A DNA stretch of 64,000 nt from Leuconostoc palmae. Lineage in GTDB: Bacteria; Bacillota; Bacilli; Lactobacillales; Lactobacillaceae. The position numbers and the translations under genes are program-made. The stretch covers positions 1 to 64,000 of the forward strand of contig NZ_BPKZ01000006.1 in assembly GCF_019656075.1 (NCBI RefSeq). The letters run 5' to 3'. Below are positions 1 through 8,378 of this stretch, piece after piece. Numbering within the stretch: position 1 is the stretch's first letter; the number at the start of each line of letters is the position of its first letter. Under the pieces are notes generated by a model. That model searched no databases. It saw only the letters and a list, made by a program, of their open reading frames with translations, and was not told the origin of the DNA.

Positions 1-74
1 TTTTATAATCGCAATCGTATCTCAAATGTCGCCTAATTAACTGAATAAAAATAGTCCAATTTATTGACTTCTGA

Positions 75-164
75 GCAGCTCAAGGTGTTCTTGGAAAAGT
101 AAAGGAAACATTCTCTGATGTAAAGGAAGAAGTTAAAGAAAAGTTTGAAGATTTCAAAAAGTAA
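75..164 (+). pseudogene. Truncated 3' end of a YtxH-like gene
   Basis: Twenty-nine codons encode an amphipathic, Lys/Glu-rich tail (GVLGKVKETF then DVKEEVKEKFEDFKK) ending in TAA at 162. This is typical of the C-terminus of YtxH/CsbD-like envelope stress proteins. Directly upstream in the same frame is TGA (72-74), and no start or ribosome binding site is present, so only the 3' end survives. A terminator follows immediately, which suggests it was once a real gene end. It may be a deletion or integration scar; the family call is tentative. Confidence 0.45.
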
Positions 165-181
165 ATAATGCTAATTAAAAA

Positions 182-218
182 CCCCCGACTGGATAATCTG
201 GTCGGGTGTTTTTTTTGT
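182..218 (+). terminator. Rho-independent terminator of the truncated gene
   Basis: CCCGAC (184-189) pairs with GTCGGG (201-206) and is followed by a run of T. Confidence 0.8.
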
Positions 219-228
219 TGTCTAAATT

Positions 229-281
229 TGTAGCACTAATGTAGCACTCTGACGATAAAACAGTGAAAACTGATGAAAACT
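229..281. repeat. Two pairs of short tandem direct repeats beside the tRNA
   Basis: TGTAGCACT occurs at 229-237 and 240-248 (11-bp period), and TGAAAACT at 264-271 and 274-281 (10-bp period). Helical-period direct repeats next to the 3' end of a tRNA resemble arm-type binding sites of tyrosine integrases. No integrase gene is in the window, so this is only a possible att-region relic. Confidence 0.4.
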
Positions 282-330
282 ATCAATAACTTTAAATAGC
301 TCAAAAACCTTACACACCAACGTTTAAACA

Positions 331-369
331 ACAAAAAACCGCTCTACCAACAATTTAGGTAAAACGGTT
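331..369 (-). terminator. Terminator of the tRNA-Leu transcript
   Basis: On the minus strand, AACCG and TTACC pair with GGTA and CGGT and are followed by TTTTTTG. It lies just beyond the tRNA 3' end. Confidence 0.7.
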
Positions 370-373
370 AATA

Positions 374-457
374 TGCCGCTAACAGGAATCGAACCTGCAC
401 GAGATTGCTCTCATACCGACCTGAACGGTACGCGTCTGCCAGTTCCGCCACAGCGGC
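374..457 (-). tRNA. tRNA-Leu (anticodon CAG)
   Basis: Read on the minus strand, the acceptor arm GCCGCTG pairs with TAGCGGC with discriminator A. The D arm starts GGCGGAACTGGCAG, the anticodon stem is TACCG/CGGTA with loop TTCAGGT, a long type II variable arm follows, and the T arm contains GGTTCGATTCC. The loop reads CAG, so it decodes CUG. CCA is not encoded. The 3' end faces the repeat-bearing region 229-281, the usual side for integration. Confidence 0.95.
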
Positions 458-679
458 TTTACTTCATCTATTATACTTGAATTTGTCATGAAATAAAATA
501 TTGACTTTAAACATTGATATAGTAACATATAATCATTGGTAATTAAGTCAAAAATGTTTGTTTTTTTATTGATTTTTTATGATTATAAATAACAAAAACA
601 TATTATTACTGATGTTTTAATTTTTTTATGTGCTTAATGTTCGTGAATTTTATTATAGCGAATATTTTTAGAATTTACT

Positions 680-707
680 AAAGGAGGGTGTGCAGTAGCA
701 CAACATT
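680..707 (+). promoter_or_regulatory. SD-hairpin-start element of serC
   Basis: A perfect SD AAAGGAGGG (680-688) is 19-20 nt from the ATG, too far for normal initiation. TGTGC (689-693) and GCACA (698-702) form a 5-bp hairpin with AGTA loop between them. Folding leaves about 5-6 nt between SD and ATG. Folding is inferred from complementarity. Confidence 0.6.
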
Positions 708-1796
708 ATGTCGATGACTTACAATTTTTCTGCTGGTCCGGGTGTATTACCAAGTGAGGTCATTACTCAGATTAAGCAAGAATTTGAACATAACGAACAC
801 ACACATATGAGTATCATAGAGATATCTCATCGCTCCAAAAAATTTCAAAAAATAGTTTCGGATGCTGAACAAAAGTTACGACAACTAATGTCAATCCCAG
901 AAGACTATGCTGTTATTTTTCTGCAAGGTGGTGGATCGACACAATTTGAGATGTTGCCGTTAAATTTAGCAACTCATAAGCAACATGTTGCTATATTGGA
1001 TTCTGGAAATTTCGCTGCTAAAGCTGCTGAAGCAGTTCTTGAATTAGGTAAAAACGTGACAGTATTAAATAGCACAAAATCAATTAAATACCAAACGTTA
1101 CCTGAGTTACCTAGCAACTTTAATAGTGAAAAGTATGATTATCTACACATTGTTACCAATAATACCATAGAAGGTGCAACTTATCATCAAAACAATTTAC
1201 CGGAAACAGACGGTAGATTAGTGGCTGATATGAGTTCTAATATTTTAGCAGAACCATATGATATTTCAAGATTTGATGCTATTTTTGCAGGTGGACAAAA
1301 AAATCTTGGTCCAGCTGGTGTCACGGTTGCAATCATAAAAAAAGATTGGCTTTCTGAACAAGATATTACTGGTGTTGGACCTATGATGCGTTATAAGAAT
1401 CATATTGATAAACAATCAATGTATAACACAGCTCCTGTATTTTCGATTTATGCTTTGAATCTCGTATTAGATTGGGTTTTGCAACAAGGCGGTGTGGATG
1501 AGATGTATCAACGTAATTTGGCTAAGTCTAAAAAGCTATATGACTATTTAGACCAATCTACTTTCTATTCAGCACCTGTCAAATCAGCAGATCGTTCGCT
1601 TACAAATGTTGTTTTTACTACTGGGAATCTAGAGCAGGATAAAAAAATTGCTAAGGCTGCTGAAGAAGAAGGGTTGTTTAATCTTTCTGGTCACCGATCG
1701 GTAGGTGGATTCAGAGCATCTCTATATAATGCACAACCAATGGCTGCTGTGGATGCACTAATCTCGTATTTAAAGAAGGTAGAAAAACAAGCATGA
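708..1796 (+). CDS. serC: Phosphoserine aminotransferase
   Basis: SerC transfers the amino group of glutamate to 3-phosphohydroxypyruvate, giving O-phosphoserine, the second step of serine synthesis in the cytoplasm. The N-terminus (YNFSAGPGVLP) and the PLP-lysine context AGGQKNLGPAG (Lys about 198) are diagnostic. The full class V aminotransferase length of 362 aa is present. The ATG at 708 is preceded by the SD-hairpin element; the ATG at 714 is an alternative. It overlaps serA by 4 bp, forming a coupled pair. No phosphoserine phosphatase gene is in the window. Confidence 0.95.
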   Translation: MSMTYNFSAGPGVLPSEVITQIKQEFEHNEHTHMSIIEISHRSKKFQKIVSDAEQKLRQLMSIPEDYAVIFLQGGGSTQFEMLPLNLATHKQHVAILDSGNFAAKAAEAVLELGKNVTVLNSTKSIKYQTLPELPSNFNSEKYDYLHIVTNNTIEGATYHQNNLPETDGRLVADMSSNILAEPYDISRFDAIFAGGQKNLGPAGVTVAIIKKDWLSEQDITGVGPMMRYKNHIDKQSMYNTAPVFSIYALNLVLDWVLQQGGVDEMYQRNLAKSKKLYDYLDQSTFYSAPVKSADRSLTNVVFTTGNLEQDKKIAKAAEEEGLFNLSGHRSVGGFRASLYNAQPMAAVDALISYLKKVEKQA

Positions 1797-2971
1797 CAAA
1801 TATTAAAACTTATAATGCAATTAGCGAAAAAGGCATAAATTATCTCACTAATCATGGGTATACAATTGATAAGCAAGAAGAGGCGAAAGCTATTATTTTG
1901 CGTTCTCAAAATTTACATAGTGAGTTAATAGATGATAGTGTTCGTGCTGTTGTTCGTGCTGGTGCTGGATTTAATAATATTCCGGTCGATGAATTATCAA
2001 AACGTGGTATAGTTGTTTTTAATACACCTGGTGGGAATGCAAATGCTGTTAAAGAATTAACTATTGCCTCATTGATTTTAGCTGCGAGACCAGTTATTGG
2101 GGCAATTGATTTTGCCAATGAAACTCGTGGTGGCGATGTCTCATTGAGAACTGAAGTTAATAAAGGTGGATATAGAGGAACTGAATTAGCGGGCAAAAAA
2201 CTGGGTGTTATTGGACTTGGAAATGTTGGGTCTAAAGTGGCTAATACGGCACTTGCACTGGACATGGATGTTATAGGTTATGATCCAGGATTAAATGCCA
2301 ATACAGCTTGGAGGATCGATCGGCACATTGTCAGAGCCAAAAACGTGGAAGAAGTGCTGCGTGAAGCTGATTATGTAACTGTACATATTCCATTGACAGA
2401 TAAAAATAAAGGTTTTATTGATGCTAAAAGCATTTCAATTATGAAGCCCAATGCAGCTCTGTTAAATCTCTCAAGAGGTGGCATTGTAGATGATCTAGCA
2501 GCTAAAGAGGCTTTAGATCAAAACAAAATTCGTGTTTATATTACTGATTTTGCAGATGAATCTTTGTTTGATCATCCAAAAGTCATTATTACTCCACATA
2601 TTGGTGGATCAACTGTCGAAGCAGAAGATACAAGTGCTTTGATGGCAGCACGTCAATTAGATGAATATCTGACTACAGGAAATATTATCAATTCTGTTAA
2701 CTATCCAGATATTGATGAACCATTTACGACTAAGTATCGCGTAGGTATTATCCATGAAAATGTTCCCAATATGATTAGTCAAATATCAAAGTTTTTTGGT
2801 GATAATGGCATTAACATTGAGCAATTGAGTAATCGCGCTGTCGGATCATACGCTTATACATTAGTAGCTATTGATGATTTTACAGAAGAACAACAAGAAT
2901 ACGTAAAAACAGCCCTAGATGAAATTCCACATGTTATTTTGACACGACGTTACGTTAATGAAATGATCTAA
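1793..2971 (+). CDS. serA: D-3-phosphoglycerate dehydrogenase
   Basis: SerA oxidises 3-phosphoglycerate with NAD to 3-phosphohydroxypyruvate and commits carbon to serine. The NAD-binding loop GVIGLGNVGSKVA, the LSRGG segment and the catalytic His in PHIGGST are present. The C-terminal ~70 residues form an ACT-like domain (VGIIHENVPNMISQI), as in enzymes subject to serine feedback. At 392 aa it is the short form without an intervening allosteric domain. The ATG overlaps the serC stop, so translation is probably coupled. Confident call. Confidence 0.93.
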   Translation: MTNIKTYNAISEKGINYLTNHGYTIDKQEEAKAIILRSQNLHSELIDDSVRAVVRAGAGFNNIPVDELSKRGIVVFNTPGGNANAVKELTIASLILAARPVIGAIDFANETRGGDVSLRTEVNKGGYRGTELAGKKLGVIGLGNVGSKVANTALALDMDVIGYDPGLNANTAWRIDRHIVRAKNVEEVLREADYVTVHIPLTDKNKGFIDAKSISIMKPNAALLNLSRGGIVDDLAAKEALDQNKIRVYITDFADESLFDHPKVIITPHIGGSTVEAEDTSALMAARQLDEYLTTGNIINSVNYPDIDEPFTTKYRVGIIHENVPNMISQISKFFGDNGINIEQLSNRAVGSYAYTLVAIDDFTEEQQEYVKTALDEIPHVILTRRYVNEMI

Positions 2972-2987
2972 GGAGTAAAGCATAACC

Positions 2988-3473
2988 ATGAAACAATTAC
3001 AAGAAGCATCAATTAATAAATTAGCTGAACGTGGTGTTACGTTATCAGATATTGCTGATGGTACACGTACATTTTTAACTGAAAAGTATAAAGACAAAGT
3101 ACAAGAGAATGTTTTAGATGCGGCGATTTCTAAAGTTTTACATAAAGATGAAGTTGCTGATATTATTTTAACTGCTATTTATTTAGATGAACAAGCTGAG
3201 CTCATGCCTGAAAGTCAGCCATTGAAAGCAAGATTACAGCGTGATGCTAACGGTCATAATGTGGATGAAATACTGGCCATAGCAATAACACAACAATTTT
3301 CTGCTGCTGCAACTGTTCATTATGGTTTACTAGACGACCTAAAACCAGGGTTAATCGGTGAAATTAATGATAAGACAGATTCCATCAATGTTTATCTTGA
3401 TGACATTCTAGCTGCGCTTATTGCTAGTTCTGCAATGACTTATTTAGAGTTATTGGGTGGCAATTCTTATTAG
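2988..3473 (+). CDS. pgpA: Phosphatidylglycerophosphatase A family protein (YutG-like)
   Basis: The 161-aa protein matches the YutG/PgpA family of Firmicutes. Near the N-terminus it has LAERGVTLSDIAD, then VDEILAIAI, and near the C-terminus the pattern IGEINDK...VYLDDILAAL. The family is expected to dephosphorylate phosphatidylglycerophosphate at the membrane, although the Gram-positive members are little tested. SD AAGGAG lies 11 nt before the ATG. It follows serA by 16 nt, so it is probably co-transcribed although unrelated to serine synthesis. A terminator follows. Confidence 0.8.
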   Translation: MKQLQEASINKLAERGVTLSDIADGTRTFLTEKYKDKVQENVLDAAISKVLHKDEVADIILTAIYLDEQAELMPESQPLKARLQRDANGHNVDEILAIAITQQFSAAATVHYGLLDDLKPGLIGEINDKTDSINVYLDDILAALIASSAMTYLELLGGNSY

Positions 3474-3489
3474 TACAAGCATATATTAG

Positions 3490-3534
3490 GCTTTATGATG
3501 GTTACCATAAAACTAGTCATAAAGCTTTTTTTTT
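3490..3534 (+). terminator. Terminator after serC-serA-pgpA
   Basis: GCTTTATGA (3490-3498) pairs with TCATAAAGC (3517-3525), followed by nine T. Confidence 0.85.
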
Positions 3535-3576
3535 GTTACAATGTAAAAATATGGATAAAGTTGAGGAGATGTTAAC

Positions 3577-4299
3577 ATGTCAGGACATAGCAAGTGGCAT
3601 AACATCCAGGGTCGAAAAAACGCCCAAGATGCTAAGCGTGGTAAAATTTTTCAAAAAATAGCGCATGATTTATACGTTGCTGCCAAAGCAGGCGGTGTAG
3701 ATCCCGAGATGAATGCTTCATTGAGATTAGTTGTAGAAAAAGCTAAAGCTGCTAATATGCCAAAAGAAAATATTCAACGTGCATTGGACAAAGCATCAGG
3801 TGCTGGTGGTCAAAAGTTTGAAGAAGTAACTTATGAAGGTTATGGCACGGCAGGTGTTGCTATTTTAGTTGAGACTTCAACTGACAATATTAATCGTACT
3901 GTTTCAAGTATTAGAAATTCTTTCAAGCATTTCGGTGGGGCATTGGGAACAACTGGTTCAGTCGCTTTTCAGTTTGATCGAAAGGGCTATTTGGTAATCA
4001 ATAGATTGGATTTTCCAAACCTAGATGAAGATACTGTTTTAGAGGCTGCTCTTGAAGCTGGAGCAGAAGATGTTCAGACTCAAGCGGATGTTTTTGAAAT
4101 TTATACTTTACCAGCTGATTTTCAAACTGTTGAAGCATCATTAACAGATGCCGGATATCAGTTTGAAGAGTCGGAAGTCACAATGATTGCACAAAATCCG
4201 ATGAGTATTTCAGAAGATGATCGTGAGAAATTAGATAAATTAGTAGATGAGCTAGAAGAAAATGAAGATGTTTTAGCTGTTTACACCACTGCTAATTAA
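3577..4299 (+). CDS. yebC: YebC/PmpR family (TACO1-like) protein
   Basis: The N-terminus (SGHSKWHNIQGRKNAQDAKRG) is the signature of this family, and the full 240 aa are present with the acidic C-terminal region. Members were long annotated as transcriptional regulators; several are now linked to translation of difficult sequences and to ribosomes. SD GAGGAG sits about 10 nt before the ATG. It stands alone between two terminators. Confidence 0.93.
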   Translation: MSGHSKWHNIQGRKNAQDAKRGKIFQKIAHDLYVAAKAGGVDPEMNASLRLVVEKAKAANMPKENIQRALDKASGAGGQKFEEVTYEGYGTAGVAILVETSTDNINRTVSSIRNSFKHFGGALGTTGSVAFQFDRKGYLVINRLDFPNLDEDTVLEAALEAGAEDVQTQADVFEIYTLPADFQTVEASLTDAGYQFEESEVTMIAQNPMSISEDDREKLDKLVDELEENEDVLAVYTTAN

Positions 4300-4302
4300 A
4301 AT

Positions 4303-4339
4303 AAAAACCGTTAGTCTATTAACGACTAACGGTTTTTAT
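4303..4339. terminator. Bidirectional terminator between yebC and flavodoxin
   Basis: AAAAACCGTTAGTC and GACTAACGGTTTTT form a long stem with T-runs on both strands, serving convergent genes. It overlaps the 3' end of the flavodoxin CDS slightly. Confidence 0.9.
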
Positions 4340-4785
4340 TTCGTTTGAGCGGTTTTGATTAATTGCTGAACAAAATTTTTTAACATCACTACGTCCTGTT
4401 CATCAGGACGTAGATTGATTTTAACACTGTCAGCGCCTTTTATGGCATTTGTTTTGGCAAGTTGTGATTCGAATTTAGGAACAGCTAGACAAAAATCATC
4501 AACATAATAGGTATCACCTGATCCGGATACACCATAAACAACACCACTTAAATCAGTATTTTCTAGATCTTCAAAGAAGTCTAAACCTTCGTCTGGAAGA
4601 GACCCATTATCGTAGGTGTATGGAACTATAACTGCGATATCTACCTCATTTAGTTCTTCTACTTCAGTCTGAGAAATTTCAGTTTTCTTGGTATTGACAT
4701 TTGCCTCTTGTAAGGCGGTGATGATTACATCTGCAACTTCTTCATTATTTCCAGTTATTGTTGCGTAAACGACATGTGCATTCAT
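4336..4785 (-). CDS. Flavodoxin
   Basis: A 149-aa FMN electron carrier. The phosphate-binding loop YATITGNNEEVA near the N-terminus and the GVSGSGDTYY segment at about 88-97 are typical of short-chain flavodoxins. It is cytoplasmic and could deliver electrons to enzymes such as radical-SAM proteins; the partner is unknown. The gene is divergent from the aquaporin. No SD is adjacent to the ATG; the only good SD (GGAGGA) lies 66 nt upstream beyond a long stem-loop. Confidence 0.88.
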   Translation of the reverse strand: MNAHVVYATITGNNEEVADVIITALQEANVNTKKTEISQTEVEELNEVDIAVIVPYTYDNGSLPDEGLDFFEDLENTDLSGVVYGVSGSGDTYYVDDFCLAVPKFESQLAKTNAIKGADSVKINLRPDEQDVVMLKNFVQQLIKTAQTK

Positions 4786-4880
4786 AAGTTATTAATTAGC
4801 AATTATAACGTACATATAAATCAAAATAAGGCTGGTTATAATTTGCGAGATTCCTCCACAATTTAATATCCTCTATTATA
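4786..4880 (-). promoter_or_regulatory. Promoter and SD-hairpin-start leader of flavodoxin
   Basis: Minus strand: a -10 TATAAT (4880-4875), then SD GGAGGA (4857-4852), then GCAAATTATAAC (4846-4835) pairing with GTTATAATTGC (4809-4799) with one bulged A, then 13 nt to the ATG at 4785. The stem closes a 25-nt loop and removes 48 nt of the SD-ATG distance, leaving about 18 nt. The pairing is directly visible; its role is inferred. Confidence 0.55.
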
Positions 4881-5063
4881 GAACATAAATAAATAATATA
4901 ATATCTGATTTTTTTCGTGAATAGGTACACGAATATGACGATTTGTTGACAAAACATAAAAATAGCTTTACAGCGTTGTGTGTTGGCCTTAATATAAGGA
5001 ATGGAAAAATAACATAAAAACCGCGACTTCTTTATAGATTTGCGACCGCTTAGGAGATTACAA

Positions 5064-5783
5064 ATGATACACCAGTTGTTGGCTGAATTCATGGGCACTG
5101 CCCTAATGATTATATTTGGTGTCGGTGTCCATGCCGATGAAGTGCTCAATCGGACTAAATACCATGGTTCAGGACATATTTTTGCAATTACAACTTGGGG
5201 ATTTGGCATCACAATGGTGCTTTTTATATTTGGGGAAGTATTTATTAATCCAGCAATGGCAATGATGCAATTAGTTCTAGGTAAAATTGATTTTACGTAC
5301 TTTTTAATTGTCAGCATTGTTGAAGTATTAGGGGGAATAGCTGGTTCGTTGATTGTTTATTTTATGTATGCAGATCAATTTAGATTATCAGAAAAAGATA
5401 TCGATCCTGTCATCGTGAGGAATATTTTTTCAACAGCGCCTGCAATTAGAAATTTACCACGTAATTTCTTTGTCGAAGCATTTGCTACATTTGTTTTTTT
5501 GACTAGTGTGATGGCAATATCTGTACGTTCTGGACATGTTCCGGGGATGGCACCACTAGCGATTGGATTTTTAGTTTGGGCTGTTGGTATGGGAATGGGT
5601 GGTACTACAGGTTTTGCTATGAATTTAGCGCGTGACATGGGACCAAGATTAGCATATGCCATTCTACCTTGGAAAAATCGTGCTCATCTAGACTTTCAGT
5701 ATGGTCTGTTAGTTCCAGGTACAGCGCCATTTGTTGGAGCAATAGCTGCTGCTTTGTTTACAAAGTATTTTTTAGAACTCTAA
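5064..5783 (+). CDS. Aquaporin / glycerol facilitator family channel
   Basis: The protein of 239 aa is a six-helix MIP-family membrane channel. The first half-helix motif is NPA (FINPAMAM); the second reads NLARDMGPR, so the usual NPA proline is Leu. The Asp after Arg is typical of glycerol-conducting members, which suggests glycerol or another small polyol as well as water. I chose the ATG at 5064 because AGGAG lies 7 nt before it; an upstream TTG at 5040 has no SD. The gene stands alone. Confidence 0.85.
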   Translation: MIHQLLAEFMGTALMIIFGVGVHADEVLNRTKYHGSGHIFAITTWGFGITMVLFIFGEVFINPAMAMMQLVLGKIDFTYFLIVSIVEVLGGIAGSLIVYFMYADQFRLSEKDIDPVIVRNIFSTAPAIRNLPRNFFVEAFATFVFLTSVMAISVRSGHVPGMAPLAIGFLVWAVGMGMGGTTGFAMNLARDMGPRLAYAILPWKNRAHLDFQYGLLVPGTAPFVGAIAAALFTKYFLEL

Positions 5784-5807
5784 GAGGTCTTTTTTAATAT
5801 AATCATC

Positions 5808-5835
5808 TTGTAATTTGAATAGGTTTGTTTATAAT
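5808..5835 (+). promoter_or_regulatory. Promoter of the 39-residue ORF
   Basis: TTGTAA (5808-5813), 16-bp spacer, TATAAT (5830-5835). Confidence 0.55.
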
Positions 5836-5867
5836 AAACTAGTAAATAGACTTTAAGGGGTAAAACA

Positions 5868-5987
5868 ATGCTTACAGAACAACAATACAGTGCGTTAAAA
5901 ATAGCATTTGAAAATGGTATTCTTGATCACGATGAATTGGCAAAAGAAGCTTTATCAATTGTGTTAACAGAAACAAAACCTGTGTGA
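5868..5987 (+). CDS. Small hypothetical protein (39 aa)
   Basis: Begins MLTEQQYSALK and ends LTETKPV. SD AAGGGG sits about 8 nt before the ATG and a promoter lies just upstream, so expression is likely. The sequence is acidic and predicted helical, without signal peptide or membrane segment. I do not recognise a family. It lies between the aquaporin and the thrS T-box and has its own transcription signals. Confidence 0.55.
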   Translation: MLTEQQYSALKIAFENGILDHDELAKEALSIVLTETKPV

Positions 5988-5995
5988 AATGATTA

Positions 5996-6024
5996 TTGCT
6001 TAATTTAATTAATAATGTTAAAAT
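5996..6024 (+). promoter_or_regulatory. Promoter of the thrS leader
   Basis: TTGCTT (5996-6001), 17-bp spacer, TAAAAT (6019-6024). Transcription would begin near 6031, just before the T-box. Confidence 0.5.
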
Positions 6025-6030
6025 TAGTTT

Positions 6031-6270
6031 AATAGCATTGATGAGGACAACTTGACTGTTTACCATATTTTAGAGATCTCATGTTTGGTGAAAATGGGAA
6101 TATTAAACAGAAAAGACTACCTTTGAGTGATAATTAGTAGACGACAACGTGTTAAAAATTATCCGGGTGACACCGTTAAAAGTCATTTGAGTTGCATTGT
6201 TATGCAAAACTTGGGTGGTACCGCGGTGAAACGTCCCTTTGAGTCATTATGATTCAAAGGGACGTTTTTG
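6031..6270 (+). promoter_or_regulatory. T-box riboswitch (threonyl) with terminator
   Basis: The conserved T-box sequence GGGTGGTACCGCG is at 6213-6225. A strong terminator follows: ACGTCCCTTTGA (6231-6242) pairs with TCAAAGGGACGT, then TTTTTG. A probable specifier codon ACC (Thr) is at 6119-6121. Uncharged tRNA-Thr should stabilise the antiterminator and allow thrS transcription. The specifier assignment is less certain than the T-box. Confidence 0.9.
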
Positions 6271-6333
6271 TTTTTATTGTATGTGATACATGTTTAGCAT
6301 AAACTCTAAACGTAAATGAAAGGAATATTTATA

Positions 6334-8292
6334 ATGTCAGAAATTAATCTTACTTTTCCGGATGGTGCAGTTAAAAATTTTACTGAAAACATCAGACCTA
6401 TGGATGTTGCTGAAGGCATTTCTAAGTCGTTAGCTAAAAAGTCAGTTTCAGCAAAGCTGAACGGTGAATATATTGGTATGTATGATATAATCCCTAATTC
6501 GGGAGAGTTTCAGTTGATTACAACTAGTGATGCTGAGGCACTATCTTTGTTACGCCACTCTGCTTCTCATTTGTTGGCTCAGGCTCTAAAACGTATCCCT
6601 AAATTTGCTGGTATGCATTTTGGCGTTGGACCATACATTGATAATGGTTTTTATTATGACACTGATAATGGTTCTGGAAATCAAGTATCAGTAGATGATT
6701 TCTCGGAAATCGAAGCAATGATGCATAAAATTGTTAAAGAAGATTTACCCATTTTATCACATCAGATCTCTCGAGAAGAAGCATTGGAACAGTTTGCTGA
6801 TGATCCATACAAAATAGAACTTATCTCTGATTTACCTGAAAATGAGAAGATAACAGTTGCCGTACAAGGTGATCATATTGAACTAGACAAAGGTGGTCTT
6901 GTGCCTTCAACAGGATGGATTAAGCACTTTAAGCTCACTTCAGTTGCTGGTGCTTATTGGCGTGGTAAATCTTCAAATCCAATGATGCAACGTATATATG
7001 GTATTGCAGAATGGAAACAAGCAGATGTTGATGCTGAAATTCAACGACGTGAGGAGGCAAAAGAACGCGATCATCGTACGATTGGGCGTGACATGGATTT
7101 GTTCTTTACTAGTCAAGAAGTCGGATCTGGTTTGCCAGTATGGTTACCAAATGGTGCAACTATTCGTCGCCAAGTTGAGCGTTATATTATTGATAAAGAA
7201 CTTGCTAATAATTATCAACATGTTTACACACCAGTTCTTTCAAATCTTAATTTATACAAGACCTCAGGGCATTGGGATCATTATCGTGAAGATATGTTTC
7301 CACCAATGGACATGGGAGATGGTGAGTTTTTAGAATTACGTCCTATGAATTGTCCTTCGCATATCATGGTCTTTAAACATAAGCCAAGATCATACCGTGA
7401 ATTACCAATTCGCATAGCAGAATTAGGTATGATGCATCGTTATGAAAAGTCTGGCGCATTAACAGGATTATCACGTGTTCGTGAAATGACACTCAACGAT
7501 GGACATACTTTTGTCGAACCTGAAAAACTTGAAGAAGAATTTAAGTCAATTTTAACAATGATGATGGAAGTTTATCGTGACTTTAACATCACAGATTATC
7601 GTTTCCGCTTATCTTATCGTGACCCTAAAAATACAGAAAAGTACTTTGACGATGATGAAATGTGGGAAAAGTCTCAAGCACAGTTGAAGCGTGCTATGGA
7701 TGATCTTGAATTGGATTACTATGAAGCAGAAGGTGAAGCAGCATTTTACGGTCCAAAATTAGATGTTCAGACAAAAACTGCATTAGGTAGTGAAGAAACA
7801 ATGTCAACTATTCAATTGGATTTCTTATTGCCTGAACGTTTTGATTTGACATATATTGGAGCAGATGGTCAAGATAACCACCGTCCAGTCATGTTACATC
7901 GTGGTATTGTCGGGACGATGGAACGATTTACAGCTTACTTAATCGAAATGTACAAAGGTGCCTTTCCAACTTGGTTAGCACCATTACAAGTTCAAATTAT
8001 TCCCGTTAATCTTGGTGCGCACGGAGAATATTCAAAAGAAGTTCAAAGTAAATTACAATTAGCTGGATTACGCGTTAATGTTGAAACAAAAGATGCAAAA
8101 ATGGGTTATCTAATTCGTGAAGCACAGACAAGTAAGGTACCATACACGTTAGTTTTGGGAGACTCTGAGGTTTCTGAAAATACAGTGACTGTACGTAAGT
8201 ATGGAGAAGAGAAAACAAAGACAATGAGTTTTGATGAATTCCAATCAGAAATACTTTCTGATGTATCTCACTACTCACGTTTGACTAAATAA
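6334..8292 (+). CDS. thrS: Threonyl-tRNA synthetase
   Basis: Charges tRNA-Thr. The 652-aa class II enzyme has an N-terminal TGS domain (about 1-60), an editing domain with [11 protein letters not shown], the catalytic core ([16 protein letters not shown], motif 2 [16 protein letters not shown]) and an anticodon-binding C-terminus. I chose the ATG at 6334 because AAAGGA precedes it by 9 nt; the in-frame ATG at 6316 overlaps that SD and has none of its own. Controlled by the upstream T-box. Confidence 0.97.
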   Translation: MSEINLTFPDGAVKNFTENIRPMDVAEGISKSLAKKSVSAKLNGEYIGMYDIIPNSGEFQLITTSDAEALSLLRHSASHLLAQALKRIPKFAGMHFGVGPYIDNGFYYDTDNGSGNQVSVDDFSEIEAMMHKIVKEDLPILSHQISREEALEQFADDPYKIELISDLPENEKITVAVQGDHIELDKGGLVPSTGWIKHFKLTSVAGAYWRGKSSNPMMQRIYGIAEWKQADVDAEIQRREEAKERDHRTIGRDMDLFFTSQEVGSGLPVWLPNGATIRRQVERYIIDKELANNYQHVYTPVLSNLNLYKTSGHWDHYREDMFPPMDMGDGEFLELRPMNCPSHIMVFKHKPRSYRELPIRIAELGMMHRYEKSGALTGLSRVREMTLNDGHTFVEPEKLEEEFKSILTMMMEVYRDFNITDYRFRLSYRDPKNTEKYFDDDEMWEKSQAQLKRAMDDLELDYYEAEGEAAFYGPKLDVQTKTALGSEETMSTIQLDFLLPERFDLTYIGADGQDNHRPVMLHRGIVGTMERFTAYLIEMYKGAFPTWLAPLQVQIIPVNLGAHGEYSKEVQSKLQLAGLRVNVETKDAKMGYLIREAQTSKVPYTLVLGDSEVSENTVTVRKYGEEKTKTMSFDEFQSEILSDVSHYSRLTK

Positions 8293-8328
8293 TCAGTTAT
8301 AAAGCACCTGATAAATTTTGTCAGTTAC

Positions 8329-8353
8329 TTTCTCATGTAGCGCACATGAGAAA
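8329..8353 (+). other. Perfect 10-bp hairpin upstream of the permease
   Basis: TTTCTCATGT (8329-8338) and ACATGAGAAA (8344-8353) pair perfectly around loop AGCGC. No T-run follows, so it is not an ordinary terminator. It ends about 12 nt before the permease SD and could act in RNA processing or translation control. Confidence 0.5.
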
Positions 8354-8378
8354 TAGTGTTATATAGGAGAAATTTTAA

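Noticed and set aside
4796-5317. 173-codon minus-strand ORF over the flavodoxin-aquaporin region
   Set aside because: It has no SD, covers the aquaporin N-terminus antisense, and its composition (many Ile, Cys, Tyr) is that of a shadow frame.
6316-6333. Upstream ATG of thrS as the start
   Set aside because: It overlaps the SD of the ATG at 6334 and has none itself.
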